This document shows positions 9,062 to 18,728 of a DNA stretch of 64,000 nt, piece after piece; positions within the stretch are counted from its first letter, which is position 1; every line of letters begins with the position of its first letter. The notes under the pieces were generated by a model. That model searched no databases, was not told the DNA's origin, and was given only the letters and a program-made list of their open reading frames with translations. The position numbers and the translations under genes were made by a program. The DNA is taken from positions 248,001 to 312,000 of the forward strand of contig CAMDJW010000002.1 of assembly GCA_945901025.1 (NCBI GenBank). Reading direction: 5' to 3'. Origin of the DNA: Spirosoma fluviale (GTDB taxonomy: Bacteria; Bacteroidota; Bacteroidia; Cytophagales; Spirosomataceae).

Positions 9062-12000
9062 TGCCTAAAATTGTTTCGATTTGAATGACTGTTTGGTTGT
9101 AAGCCAAAATCTCTTGTAAATATTGTTCTCTTATTTGCCATGCTTGTTGGGCATTTTGCAACATTTCTACGTACTCAATTTCACCGGCTTTATAGCTTTT
9201 AAGTGCCGCAGATTCCAGCCAATTTGCCTGAGGCAAAGCTGTATCTTGGAAATAAGTAAGGGAATTTGAATACTTATTTAATTGGGCCATATAGGACGTA
9301 TACTCCCTAGCTAATTGATCTAGGTTTTGATCCTTCTGACTTTCAAATACCTGAACTTGTTTCTCTGAAGCCGCAACTCTTGCCTTTTGCCCTTTGGTAA
9401 AAATGGGAATCCCGACACCTGCTTGTACATAATTTTGACCTCCAAAATTTTCAATACTTTGAGACACTAGGCCAAATCGTAAATCGGGTTTTAATTTTTG
9501 TCGCTCAACTTGTACCTGTAATTTGCTCGCGTCAATTTGCTGGTCGATCCATTGCACTTGAGGATTATTAGAAACCTCTTTAGTCAAAAACTTTGCCTCC
9601 CGATTTAGCTTTTCAACCGCACTGATTTCAAATTCCTGTGGATAATTAGTCCAATACGATAAATTTTGAAGGCTGATTTTCATTTCAGATTCCAATGCGA
9701 TTCGCTTCTGCTGAAACTCACGCAACCGTGATTCCGCTGCGACTAATTCCAATCGGTTCGTCTCACCTTCTTTAAATTTTAAGGACGCCGCTTTTTTCAT
9801 TTGCGAATAAATACTATCCTGCTTTTGAAGAAACTCATGGTTTTTTTGTTGGACCATCAACAAATAATAATACCATTTTACGGACGATGCGACTAAATTT
9901 TGGGTGATCTTGAGTCTTTTTTCAGCCACTATTTTTTGAGAACTTAGTGCTTTCACTTGGGCCTTGATTAAACTAGGCCATGGAATATTTTGGTTCGCTA
10001 TGATGGTATAATCTTGACTAAAATAAGTCTGTGTTTTCCCATATTGAAAGTCTACTGATCCCTTAGGAAGTTCAATGCCAGTGCCGATAAATGCTTCAGC
10101 GGCCTGCACCTCCAACTTCCCAGTATTAATTAATTTATTGTTTTTCTGGGCATGATCTAGGCAGTTTTGAAGGCTCAATTTGGTTGGATTTTGAGCCACC
10201 ATACTGAAGCTGAAGCAAAGCAATAATGCGATGAGGCCTATTGATTTTTCCTTCAGTTTTCGTTCTTTTCTAGTCATAATGATTGAGTACACTACAGGAA
10301 TGACCACTAATGTTAAAAAGGTAGCGGTAATTAAACCTCCTATGACAACGGTGGCTAATGGCCTTTGAACTTCTGCGCCTGGCGACTGACTGAGGGCCAT
10401 CGGCAGAAAGCCTAAAGAGGCAACGGAAGCGGTCATAATCACCGGTCGAAAACGTAATTCTAGGCCTTTGGCCAATCGATCTTTGACACTTAAGCCTTCA
10501 TTTGCAAGCGTCTTAAAGAAAGAAAGTAATACGATTCCATTCAGTACAGCCACCCCAAAGAGTGCGATAAACCCGATACCGGCAGAAACTGAAAATGGCA
10601 TATCACGTATCCAAAGTGCCCAAATTCCTCCAATCGCAGAAAGCGGAATGGCCAAATAAATAATGGATGCTTCCACAAAAGATTGAAATGTAAAAAAGAG
10701 TAAGATGAAAATAAGGGCTAGTGCGATGGGAACCACCAGAGAAAGTCGGGATTTCGCAGCGACTAAATTTTCGAAAGTACCTCCGTAAGTCACGTAATAA
10801 CCGGCTGGTAAAACCACCTTATTTTTCATCACCGCTTGAATGTCGGCAACTACGCTCTCGACATCTCGATTTCGAACATTGATCCCTATGGTAATTCGGC
10901 GGTGTGTATTATCGCGAGCAATTTCAACCGGAGCATTTTCATAATCTACCTCGGCCACTTCTTGTAAAGGAATATGGGAGCCATTCGGTAGATCTAAATA
11001 AAGCTCCCGTAAATTTTGAATATCCGTCCGATGGGCTGAATCCATTCTGACCACAAGATCAAAACGTTTTTCGCCTTCCATGACAATCCCCGCGGTCTCA
11101 CCGGCAAATGTCATTTTGATCATTCGATTAACATCCTGAATTTGAAGGCCATATTGTGCCATTTTGTTGCGTTTGTATTTAACAACGAGCTGAGGAATTC
11201 CGACAATTTGTTGGACTTTAATATCCCCGACACCTTCTATTTTCCGGATATACCTGGCCGCATCCGTTGCGTGAGAAAAAAGCTCATCCAAATCTTCTCC
11301 AAAAATTTTAATGGCAATATCCGATTTGACACCCGCAATCAATTCATTAAAACGCATTTGAATCGGTTGCGTAAATTCAAAATTGACTTCTGGAAAAACA
11401 TCTAAAGCACGGTCCATTTTTTCTTCCAATTCTTGGGGTGTTTTAGCCGCTTTCCATTCGGATGGTTCTTTTAAAATAATCAGTAGATCACAAGCATTAA
11501 TTCCCATCGGATCCGTCGGAATTTCCGATGCCCCAATGCGAGAAACAACTTGTTTGATTTCGTTTGGAAACTTTTTCATTAACAATTTTTGTGCCTCAGT
11601 ATTCACGTGAATGCTTTGGGATAAACTGGCGTTAGTCGGCAAAATAGCCTCCACCGCAAAATCTCCTTCATTCAATTCTGGGATAAACTCGCCTCCTAAT
11701 GTTGTGAAAAGCCAAATACTGCCAATAAATAAAATCCCAGAACCTATAATCACCCATCTCCTCGACTTCAAGGCCCAGTCAACAATCGGTCTATAGCCGC
11801 GGTACATAAAATTCATGATCCGATCCGCAATGGTCAAATGGTGACTTATTTTTTTATTTAAAAACAAGGCTGACATCATGGGAACATACGTCAATGAAAG
11901 CAGCAAAGCTCCAAAAATGGCAAAACTAACTGTTTGTGCCATAGGCCTAAACATTTTACCTTCAATGCCACCTAAGGCCATAATAGGAAAATAAACAATT

Positions 12001-13373
12001 AAGATGATGATGACACCAAAAGCCGCCGACTTAAAAATGGATTGTGATGAGACGGTCACTTCTTCATCCATGGCATGTTGGCTCAATACTTCTCCCTTTC
12101 GATGAAGATGCAATCGATGAATAATGGATTCGACAATGATGACTGCGCCGTCTACAATTAAACCAAAATCAATTGCTCCAAGGCTCATCAAATTAGCTGA
12201 AACCCCAAAAATATGCATCATAGCAAATGCAAAAAGAAGGCATAATGGAATCACAGAAGCGACAATTAAGCCTGCTCTAAGATTTCCAAGAAGCAAAACC
12301 AAGATAAAAACGACGATTAATCCTCCTTCCATTAAATTCTTTTCAACTGTCGAAATGGATTTCCCTATTAAGTCACTTCGATCTAAAAAGGGTACAATTT
12401 TGATCCCTTGTGGCATTGTTTTTTGGATCGCCTCCATTCTCAACTTCACATCTTTAACGACATTGTTGGCATTTGCGCCTTTCAATAAAAGCATCACGGC
12501 ACCTACTACTTCTCCCTTTCCATTTCTGGTCATAGCACCATATCGGACCGCCTTTCCAAACTGAACGGTCGCAACGTCTTTAATTAAAACAGGTAAACCA
12601 CCGCTTCCCCTTTGAACGACAATTGTATTTTCAATATCCTCTAAAGAGTTCAGCATTCCCTCAGACCTAATGAAATACACATCAGTACCTTTTTCTAAAT
12701 AACTACCCCCTGAATTGGAATTATTGTTTTCCAAAGCAGTAAAAATCTGATTAATGGATACATGGGCAGCACTAATTCGTTCGGGATTAATGGCTACTTC
12801 ATATTGCTTTAAATTTCCACCAAAAGAACTTACCTCTACAACGCCTTTAATTCCGAGTAGCTGACGTTTAACGATCCAATCCTGGTATGTTCTTAAATCA
12901 GATAATGAATATTGGTTTTCAAAAGCGGGGTCAACTTCCAACGTATATTGATAAAATTCTCCGAGCCCCGTGGTAATTGGTGCCATTTCAGGCACTCCAG
13001 CTCCCTTTAATAAATACGGCTCGGCACCCTTTAACTTCTCGGAAACTTGTTGGCGCGCCACTTCCATCGCCACCTCATCTTCAAAGACGACGGTAATAAT
13101 GGAAAGTCCCATCCTAGAAATTGAACGTATATCACGCACATTGGGAATCGTTCTTAATGAAATTTCTAAGGGATAGGTGACAAATTTTTCGACTTCCGAC
13201 GCCGCAAGAGCGGGCGACTGAGTGATTACTTGTACTTGATTCGATGTAATATCGGGCAAAGCGTCGATGGGCAATTGGCTCAAAGAATAACTTCCCCAAG
13301 CAATTAAGCCGATCATAAAAATTCCCACAACTAATTTATTGCGGATACTAAATGAAATTATTGAGTTGATCAT
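9054..13373 (-). CDS. CzcA-type heavy-metal RND pump fused to a TolC-like outer-membrane channel
   Basis: 1439 aa, about 400 longer than a plain RND pump. Residues about 1-1045 are a complete HME-RND protein. In the membrane segment DFGLIVDGAVIIVE, the acidic residues fall at D402, D408 and E415, the same spacing and numbering as the essential residues of Cupriavidus CzcA. This argues for Zn/Co/Cd/Ni rather than Cu/Ag. After a basic stretch comes a second signal-peptide-like segment (about 1044-1058, ending SMVAQ), then about 380 residues of TolC-like outer-membrane factor with the heptad-rich repeats. It lies between a small membrane protein gene and the adaptor gene. The fusion type is known in Bacteroidota genomes; how it is split between membranes is unclear. 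Confidence 0.93.
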   Translation of the reverse strand: MINSIISFSIRNKLVVGIFMIGLIAWGSYSLSQLPIDALPDITSNQVQVITQSPALAASEVEKFVTYPLEISLRTIPNVRDIRSISRMGLSIITVVFEDEVAMEVARQQVSEKLKGAEPYLLKGAGVPEMAPITTGLGEFYQYTLEVDPAFENQYSLSDLRTYQDWIVKRQLLGIKGVVEVSSFGGNLKQYEVAINPERISAAHVSINQIFTALENNNSNSGGSYLEKGTDVYFIRSEGMLNSLEDIENTIVVQRGSGGLPVLIKDVATVQFGKAVRYGAMTRNGKGEVVGAVMLLLKGANANNVVKDVKLRMEAIQKTMPQGIKIVPFLDRSDLIGKSISTVEKNLMEGGLIVVFILVLLLGNLRAGLIVASVIPLCLLFAFAMMHIFGVSANLMSLGAIDFGLIVDGAVIIVESIIHRLHLHRKGEVLSQHAMDEEVTVSSQSIFKSAAFGVIIILIVYFPIMALGGIEGKMFRPMAQTVSFAIFGALLLSLTYVPMMSALFLNKKISHHLTIADRIMNFMYRGYRPIVDWALKSRRWVIIGSGILFIGSIWLFTTLGGEFIPELNEGDFAVEAILPTNASLSQSIHVNTEAQKLLMKKFPNEIKQVVSRIGASEIPTDPMGINACDLLIILKEPSEWKAAKTPQELEEKMDRALDVFPEVNFEFTQPIQMRFNELIAGVKSDIAIKIFGEDLDELFSHATDAARYIRKIEGVGDIKVQQIVGIPQLVVKYKRNKMAQYGLQIQDVNRMIKMTFAGETAGIVMEGEKRFDLVVRMDSAHRTDIQNLRELYLDLPNGSHIPLQEVAEVDYENAPVEIARDNTHRRITIGINVRNRDVESVVADIQAVMKNKVVLPAGYYVTYGGTFENLVAAKSRLSLVVPIALALIFILLFFTFQSFVEASIIYLAIPLSAIGGIWALWIRDMPFSVSAGIGFIALFGVAVLNGIVLLSFFKTLANEGLSVKDRLAKGLELRFRPVIMTASVASLGFLPMALSQSPGAEVQRPLATVVIGGLITATFLTLVVIPVVYSIIMTRKERKLKEKSIGLIALLLCFSFSMVAQNPTKLSLQNCLDHAQKNNKLINTGKLEVQAAEAFIGTGIELPKGSVDFQYGKTQTYFSQDYTIIANQNIPWPSLIKAQVKALSSQKIVAEKRLKITQNLVASSVKWYYYLLMVQQKNHEFLQKQDSIYSQMKKAASLKFKEGETNRLELVAAESRLREFQQKRIALESEMKISLQNLSYWTNYPQEFEISAVEKLNREAKFLTKEVSNNPQVQWIDQQIDASKLQVQVERQKLKPDLRFGLVSQSIENFGGQNYVQAGVGIPIFTKGQKARVAASEKQVQVFESQKDQNLDQLAREYTSYMAQLNKYSNSLTYFQDTALPQANWLESAALKSYKAGEIEYVEMLQNAQQAWQIREQYLQEILAYNQTVIQIETILGNE

Positions 13374-13412
13374 ATGTCTTTATGTTTACTTAAAAAATGC
13401 TTCTGCTATTTT

Positions 13413-13796
13413 TTAAGCCCTCGGAGGCGCGATCAAAACGCGGGATAAGGAAAAATGATAAAGATTAATTTGTTGGAGATCTTTCCTACGTGACATCAAA
13501 ATTAAAATAGGCCAAATACACACAAAGTATAAACCCGGAATAACATAGCCGATAATCCCGTTAAAATCGATAGAAGGAAGACTAGGATGCTTACTTGTTT
13601 TACTATGTTTGGAATCAGCTGCGTAATGTAGCCAAAGAAAATCACCAAAATTGAAATTAGATTTTTCTATCTTCTGATGCTCCTGGAAATGTTTTAATAG
13701 TTCGTTTGCCTTGAATGATTGCTCCAATCCTACTTTAGGCAGAAGACTGCCAAAAATAAATAAAACAAAAAGAAAAGAGACCGCTGCATTTTTCAT
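13413..13796 (-). CDS. Small membrane protein at the head of the metal-efflux operon
   Basis: 127 aa. A hydrophobic N-terminus (about 5-22, signal peptide or anchor) is followed by a His/Lys-rich stretch (LWLHYAADSKHSKTSKH, about residues 54-70), a membrane-like segment (about 80-100) and the end RVLIAPPRA. I recall similar small His-containing proteins with a terminal Pro-Pro motif next to CusA/CzcA genes in Bacteroidota, but no function is known to me. It lies 39 bp upstream of czcA-tolC on the same strand. A role in sensing or chaperoning metal is inference from position and the histidines. Confidence 0.7.
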   Translation of the reverse strand: MKNAAVSFLFVLFIFGSLLPKVGLEQSFKANELLKHFQEHQKIEKSNFNFGDFLWLHYAADSKHSKTSKHPSLPSIDFNGIIGYVIPGLYFVCIWPILILMSRRKDLQQINLYHFSLSRVLIAPPRA

Positions 13797-13912
13797 TCCC
13801 TAAATGTACAGAAATTTCGAAAATTAAATGGATATTTATGCTTTGAAAAATTATTTGATTGAGACAAAAGCGCATTAATACACGATTAATTTAAGGAATC
13901 TCCCTCCTATTT

Positions 13913-14530
13913 ATGGATGAAATAAATCTTTTATGGCATCAATTGACCGATTCGGAAACCATCATCCGATCGGGATTGCTGGTCATTACCTTAATTGTGT
14001 TTGCGGAGAATGGTCTATTTTTCGCTTTTTTTCTTCCCGGTGATTATTTACTTTTCCTAACAGGTGTTTTTGGCGGGACAGGTGTTTTAAAAGAGCCTTT
14101 GTCGACTATCTTGCTCAGTATATTTCTTGCAGCAGTCATCGGCTCATTATGTGGTTATTTACTCGGGCGATTTTTTGGAAACTCTCTTCAAGGGAGGCCT
14201 GATAGCTTCTTTTTCAAGAAAAAACATTTAGAATCTACAAGAGATTTTTTTGAAAAATATGGTTTTGGGGCTTTAGTTCTCAGTCGATTTTTACCCGTTG
14301 TCCGAACATTCACACCTATTCTAGCTGGAATAAGCAAAATGTCTTGGTATAGCTTTTTGTTTTTAAATGTTTTTGGAGCTGCCATGTGGGTTGGGATATT
14401 AGTGGCCGGAGGATATTACATGGGACAGCATTTTCCATGGATTATTAATTACGTACAATACATCATCTTGTTTTTTTTAGGAATCACTACCTATACGATA
14501 ATCAAAGGCTATTTGAAATTCAAACAATGA
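13913..14530 (+). CDS. DedA family membrane protein
   Basis: 205 aa polytopic protein with DedA/VTT-domain signatures: FAENGLFFAFFLPGDYLLF near residue 30, a glycine-rich GSLCGYLLGRFFG segment, and the RFLPVVRTFTPILAG motif near 125-140 with its conserved arginines. DedA proteins are thought to be proton-coupled lipid flippases/scramblases for undecaprenyl-phosphate or phospholipids (family knowledge). The stop overlaps the nuoA start (ATGA), so the two are translationally coupled. Confidence 0.92.
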   Translation: MDEINLLWHQLTDSETIIRSGLLVITLIVFAENGLFFAFFLPGDYLLFLTGVFGGTGVLKEPLSTILLSIFLAAVIGSLCGYLLGRFFGNSLQGRPDSFFFKKKHLESTRDFFEKYGFGALVLSRFLPVVRTFTPILAGISKMSWYSFLFLNVFGAAMWVGILVAGGYYMGQHFPWIINYVQYIILFFLGITTYTIIKGYLKFKQ

Positions 14531-14988
14531 TCGAGCAATTTGCATATGTATTCGCTTTTTTGGCAGCAGGTATTTTATTTATCGCCTTGATATTATTTAT
14601 ATCTCAATCATTAAGACCATTTAGACCCAATGTAGAAAAGCTAAGCACCTACGAATCAGGGGAAGAGCCTATGGGGAATGCCAATATTCGCTTCAACCCA
14701 AGGTTTTATGTAATCGCACTTTTGTTTGTTCTATTTGAAGTGGAATTAATATTTCTATTTCCGTGGGCAGTCGTTTTTGGAAATAAGCAATTAGCCTTAG
14801 CGGACTCAAATTGGCAAATCTACGCCTTAGTAGAAATGTTTATTTTTGTAGGAATACTAGCTCTGGGATTAGCTTTCGCGTGGGTTAAAGGGTATTTAAC
14901 ATGGGAAAAACCAACGGATAACCCTGAAAAAATGAATAGTCCTATCCCGATGGACGTGTATAAAAAGTATTTACCTAATTCGAAATAG
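14527..14988 (+). CDS. nuoA: NADH-quinone oxidoreductase subunit A
   Basis: 153 aa with three membrane segments. The conserved loop TYESGEEPMGNANIRFNPRFYVIAL and the span LFEVELIFLFPWA identify NuoA/NdhC, the small membrane subunit of complex I. It has a longer C-terminal tail than E. coli NuoA (about 35 soluble residues ending in PNSK). The other nuo genes are not downstream; the next gene (porP) is convergent and abuts directly, so nuoA is separated from the rest of the complex I genes here. Confidence 0.94.
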   Translation: MIEQFAYVFAFLAAGILFIALILFISQSLRPFRPNVEKLSTYESGEEPMGNANIRFNPRFYVIALLFVLFEVELIFLFPWAVVFGNKQLALADSNWQIYALVEMFIFVGILALGLAFAWVKGYLTWEKPTDNPEKMNSPIPMDVYKKYLPNSK

Positions 14989-16023
14989 TTACCACCTTGG
15001 ATTGGTGGAATATACTTTATTCTTCATTTTAATGGCAATCATTATTTCATGAGAGCCTAAAGAAGTCCGAGCCAAGCCTAAGCTATGGTTTTCATAGAGG
15101 TAAGTCAAATTCAAACTTTGATTTAAATTCACGCCAAACATGGCTCCTATTGCCTCATTGTGTCTATAAGAGGCGCCCATCCAGACTAAATCATCAAAAT
15201 TTACTTTGAAGTTTCCTTCCACCCCAAACGCGGCATTTTTCATGTATTTAGCCAAGATGGAAGGCGAAAAAGTCCAATAGCGTCCCGCTTTTATCTCTCT
15301 TCCAAATTGGAAAAATAAATTTGGATTTGTTTGACCTAACCAAAGAATTCTGACTGTATCATTTTCTGCAATATTCGTTCGGGTTAAACTATAATTATCC
15401 ATCACAATTTGATTGGCCGACAAACCCATGTAAAAATTTCGATTGTAATATAGGATTCCTAGATTGACTAGGGGTTGGATCCCATTCAATTTTGACTGGG
15501 TCATGTAAGGATCTCCTTCGTCTTTTACCGTAAAACCCCCTATGCTAAGGCTTCGCTGGTATACGCCGATCGTAGCGCCGACTGCCAATTTCTCTTCTCC
15601 ACCTAAAGACAAGTGATATCCATAGGAAGCTCCTAAAGAAATACTTGACAGGGGACCGAAATTATCGGACATAGCTTGCAGACCTACTCCTTGATGAAAA
15701 TTAGCTCGATAGGTCTTTTTTCGAATTCTTGTTGGTGAAAATGTCCTTCTTATCGTTTTTGACATAAAAGGCGTTTTGCCTGAAGATGTCCGATCCGTCT
15801 TATCAAAGGCCATATTAGCTGTGGCATAAAAACTAGACATATTGGTGTTAAACCCGGTCCATTGTTGGCGATACCCTGTTTTTATATCCCAATAATCTTC
15901 ATATCCAGTAAAGGCAGGATTATATAGATATCTGTTCATCATATATAAGCCAAATTGGGGTGTTTGCTGGGCTAGGCCAACAAATGACATAAATAAGATA
16001 AAAAGAAGAATTAAAAATCTCAT
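14989..16023 (-). CDS. PorP/SprF family type IX secretion membrane protein
   Basis: I choose the ATG at 16023 because it gives a clean signal peptide (MRFLILLFILFMSFVGLAQQ). An in-frame ATG at 16044 would add seven residues. The mature start QTPQFGLYMMNRYLYNPAFTG is the signature of the PorP/SprF family of outer-membrane beta-barrels tied to type IX secretion and gliding. Repeated amphipathic strands fill the rest. No Gld/Spr or Por genes lie beside it, so it is one of the dispersed paralogues and may serve a particular secreted protein. Divergent from bshC, convergent with nuoA. Confidence 0.9.
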   Translation of the reverse strand: MRFLILLFILFMSFVGLAQQTPQFGLYMMNRYLYNPAFTGYEDYWDIKTGYRQQWTGFNTNMSSFYATANMAFDKTDRTSSGKTPFMSKTIRRTFSPTRIRKKTYRANFHQGVGLQAMSDNFGPLSSISLGASYGYHLSLGGEEKLAVGATIGVYQRSLSIGGFTVKDEGDPYMTQSKLNGIQPLVNLGILYYNRNFYMGLSANQIVMDNYSLTRTNIAENDTVRILWLGQTNPNLFFQFGREIKAGRYWTFSPSILAKYMKNAAFGVEGNFKVNFDDLVWMGASYRHNEAIGAMFGVNLNQSLNLTYLYENHSLGLARTSLGSHEIMIAIKMKNKVYSTNPRW

Positions 16024-16075
16024 TACTAGGGGTTCGAACCACAAAAATCGGTTAAATATATTTAATTTCGTAAGA

Positions 16076-16083
16076 TATTTTTG
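16076..16083 (+). promoter_or_regulatory. Possible -7 element of the bshC operon promoter
   Basis: TATTTTTG matches the Bacteroidota -7 consensus TAnnTTTG and lies about 48 bp before the bshC ATG. The expected -33 TTTG is not found 19 bp upstream (TAAA there), so this is weak support only. Confidence 0.28.
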
Positions 16084-16130
16084 GAAAATAAATTGGCCTT
16101 AAAAATTCTACCCAAGATATTCATTGATCC

Positions 16131-17681
16131 ATGCAAGTCAAAAGTTACCCAATTGAAAGTCTGCAATCCTTCTCAAAACTGCTAATTGATTACTTAGCGG
16201 AGTTTCCTGCGTTAGCTAAATTTTATGGAAATACTCCTCATTTGGAAAGTTTTGAAAGGCAAATAGCTGAAAAAAAATCAATTAGTCAATCAAATAGAAT
16301 CATTTTACACGAGGTGATTAAGGGTCAATACAATGACCTTAGCCTTGAAGTGGAGATTGATTCTATATTAGATGAAAATACGTATACGGTTACCACTGGG
16401 CACCAATTAAATATTTTTACGGGGCCGCTGTATGTGATTTATAAAATCGTGTCTACGATCAATCTTGCGAAAAAATTAAAAGCAACATACCCGAAAGCTA
16501 ATTTCATTCCGGTCTATTGGATGGCCACGGAAGATCATGACTGGGATGAAATAAATCACTTCCATTGGTTAGGTAAAAAATTCGAAATTGACACTTCACA
16601 AAAAGGTGCTGTAGGCCGATTTTCTTTATCGGAATTTGCGCCTTTTTTGAAAGAGATTCCATTCACAACATCAGCCTTTCAGGATGCCTATTCACAAGCA
16701 AAAAACTTAAGCCAAGCGGTACGCCATTACATGCATGAATTGTTTGGAGACCAGGGTCTAATCTGTCTTGATGCAGATGATGCTAGATTGAAATCCATTT
16801 TTGCGCCGATTGTTTTGGCTGATTTATTTGACCATTCGCATCTTGCGTCCGTGGAAAATGCAACCAAATCTTTAATCGAAATGGGGTATAAAACCCAGAT
16901 TAATGCCAGAGAGATTAATTTATTTTATTTAATGGATGGGCTGCGTGAGCGCATTGAAAAAAGGGGAGAAATTTATCAAGTAGTCAATACTAGCACTACT
17001 TTTTCTGTTAAAGAATTACATGCAGAAGTAGCGGAATTTCCTGAAAGATTTAGTCCTAATGTTGTTTTAAGGCCCTTATATCAAGAAATGATTCTGCCAA
17101 ATTTGGCCTATATTGGAGGTCCTGCAGAAGTTGGATATTGGCTCCAATTAAAAGGGATTTTTGACTTACATCAAGTGTCATTCCCTATTTTGTTGCCCCG
17201 TAATTTTGCCATTATCGTGGACGAAAAACACCAACAAAAAATAAACAAATTAGGTATTGAACTAATCGATTTGTTTTTAGAAGATTTCGAATTAAAACGA
17301 AAATTTGTAGCGAGTCAGAGTGCGCATGTGTTGGACTGTCAATCTGAATTAAACTTGTTAAGTCCGATTTTTAACGAATTGGCGAAACGAGTGAAATCAA
17401 TAGATTCTACTTTAGAGGCTAGTGCAAAAGCTGAGTATAAGCGAGTAGAAAATGGCCTTGAGCGGCTAGGGAAAAAGTTGAAAAGAGCAGAAGAAAGAAA
17501 TCATGAAACCTCGATTCGCCAATTAAGCCAATTAAAAACTGCGTTATTTCCGGAAGGTGAATGGCAGGAAAGGCATGAGAATTTTTTAAATTATTACATG
17601 GGGCATCCTGCTTTCATTCAACAATTACTAGACACATTTGATCCACTTCTTTTTGAGATGTACGCGATCAATTTGGATTAA
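16131..17681 (+). CDS. bshC: Bacillithiol biosynthesis cysteine-adding enzyme BshC
   Basis: 516 aa. BshC adds cysteine to glucosaminyl-malate as the last step of bacillithiol synthesis. The class-I-synthetase-like nucleotide site is seen in VTTGHQLNIFTGPLYVIYKI (about residues 88-107) and NFIPVYWMATEDHDWDEINH (about 125-144). A coiled-coil region follows near 400-450 (AKRVKSIDSTLEASAKAEY onward), as in B. subtilis BshC. It is first in a plus-strand operon with mnmH, cysE and cysM (gaps 2, 4 and 1 bp), which would supply its cysteine. Confidence 0.95.
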   Translation: MQVKSYPIESLQSFSKLLIDYLAEFPALAKFYGNTPHLESFERQIAEKKSISQSNRIILHEVIKGQYNDLSLEVEIDSILDENTYTVTTGHQLNIFTGPLYVIYKIVSTINLAKKLKATYPKANFIPVYWMATEDHDWDEINHFHWLGKKFEIDTSQKGAVGRFSLSEFAPFLKEIPFTTSAFQDAYSQAKNLSQAVRHYMHELFGDQGLICLDADDARLKSIFAPIVLADLFDHSHLASVENATKSLIEMGYKTQINAREINLFYLMDGLRERIEKRGEIYQVVNTSTTFSVKELHAEVAEFPERFSPNVVLRPLYQEMILPNLAYIGGPAEVGYWLQLKGIFDLHQVSFPILLPRNFAIIVDEKHQQKINKLGIELIDLFLEDFELKRKFVASQSAHVLDCQSELNLLSPIFNELAKRVKSIDSTLEASAKAEYKRVENGLERLGKKLKRAEERNHETSIRQLSQLKTALFPEGEWQERHENFLNYYMGHPAFIQQLLDTFDPLLFEMYAINLD

Positions 17682-17683
17682 AT

Positions 17684-18724
17684 ATGCCAGAAAAGTTAGA
17701 TGTCATTTCGTTTTTGGCTGAAGCCAAGCAATATCCGCTCATCGATGTTCGGTCTCCGGCTGAATTTGAACGGGCACATATTCCAGGAGCGATATCATTT
17801 CCCATATTCACCAATGAGGAACGCGCGCAGGTGGGAACCACCTACAAGCAACAAGGCAAAGACCAAGCCGTAGAATTAGGGTTGGAAATCGTGGGGCCAC
17901 AATTAGCGAAATGGGTAAAAAAGGCAAAAAAAATAGCCAAAGAAGGGGTTCTATTAGTCCATTGTTGGCGCGGGGGCATGCGTTCCGGCAGCATGGCCTG
18001 GCTCTTTGAAACCGCCGGATTAGAAGTAAAGGTGTTAGTTGGCGGCTATAAAGCCTATCGAAAAAACGTTTTAGCTGAATTAGAGAAGAAGATCCCTTTA
18101 CTCGTTTTAGGAGGAAAAACTGGCAGTGGTAAAACGGAAATCTTGATTGAGATGAAGAGGAGAGGTGTACAGGTCATTGATTTGGAAGGAATTGCACATC
18201 ATCGGGGTTCGGCCTTTGGGCATTTAGGTTTAGAGGAACAACCCAGTAGTGAACACTTTGAAAATCTGTTGTCTCATGAATTACAACAAATGGATTTTAA
18301 AAAACCTATTTGGGTGGAAGATGAAAGTAGGCATATAGGCAAGGTGTTTATGACGGAATCATTTTATGACCGTTTGCGCGAATCCCCTTGTTTATTTTTA
18401 GATATAGACGCAAAATATCGACTTCCCCATTTGGTCCAAGTGTACGCACAATATCCAAAAGCTGATTTATTAAGGGCTTTGGAAAAGATAAAGAAGCGTT
18501 TGGGTGGTCAACATTTTCAAAGAGCTGTGGAATGCTTAGAAATAAATGATTTTAGTGAAGTGGCGGCTATTACGCTAAACTACTACGATAAGGCGTATCT
18601 ACATGGCTTAATGCAGCGGGATGACGCACAGATTAATAAGCTAGAAATTCATACGCTAGACACAAATTTGCAAGTAAATTCGGTTTTAGCCCATGATCTA
18701 GTTAATTTCAATTTTAATCCCTAA
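17684..18724 (+). CDS. mnmH: tRNA 2-selenouridine synthase MnmH (SelU)
   Basis: 346 aa. MnmH converts 2-thiouridine at tRNA position 34 to 2-selenouridine via a geranylated intermediate. The N-terminal rhodanese domain carries the active cysteine C94 in HCWRGGMRSGSMAW (E. coli C97). The C-terminal P-loop domain has GGKTGSGKT at about 143-151. The length fits the family. Selenophosphate from SelD is required, but no selD is in this window. It overlaps the bshC-cysE-cysM transcript in spacing and so is linked to sulfur-amino-acid supply. Confidence 0.95.
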   Translation: MPEKLDVISFLAEAKQYPLIDVRSPAEFERAHIPGAISFPIFTNEERAQVGTTYKQQGKDQAVELGLEIVGPQLAKWVKKAKKIAKEGVLLVHCWRGGMRSGSMAWLFETAGLEVKVLVGGYKAYRKNVLAELEKKIPLLVLGGKTGSGKTEILIEMKRRGVQVIDLEGIAHHRGSAFGHLGLEEQPSSEHFENLLSHELQQMDFKKPIWVEDESRHIGKVFMTESFYDRLRESPCLFLDIDAKYRLPHLVQVYAQYPKADLLRALEKIKKRLGGQHFQRAVECLEINDFSEVAAITLNYYDKAYLHGLMQRDDAQINKLEIHTLDTNLQVNSVLAHDLVNFNFNP

Positions 18725-18728
18725 TTCT

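Noticed and set aside
12124..12564. 146-residue frame antisense to the CzcA gene
   Set aside because: Lies wholly inside a well-supported RND gene, has no recognisable domain and reflects codon bias of the other strand.
16031..16040. GGTTCGAACC resembling a tRNA T-loop
   Set aside because: No acceptor or anticodon stems can be drawn around it; it lies in the divergent porP-bshC leader.
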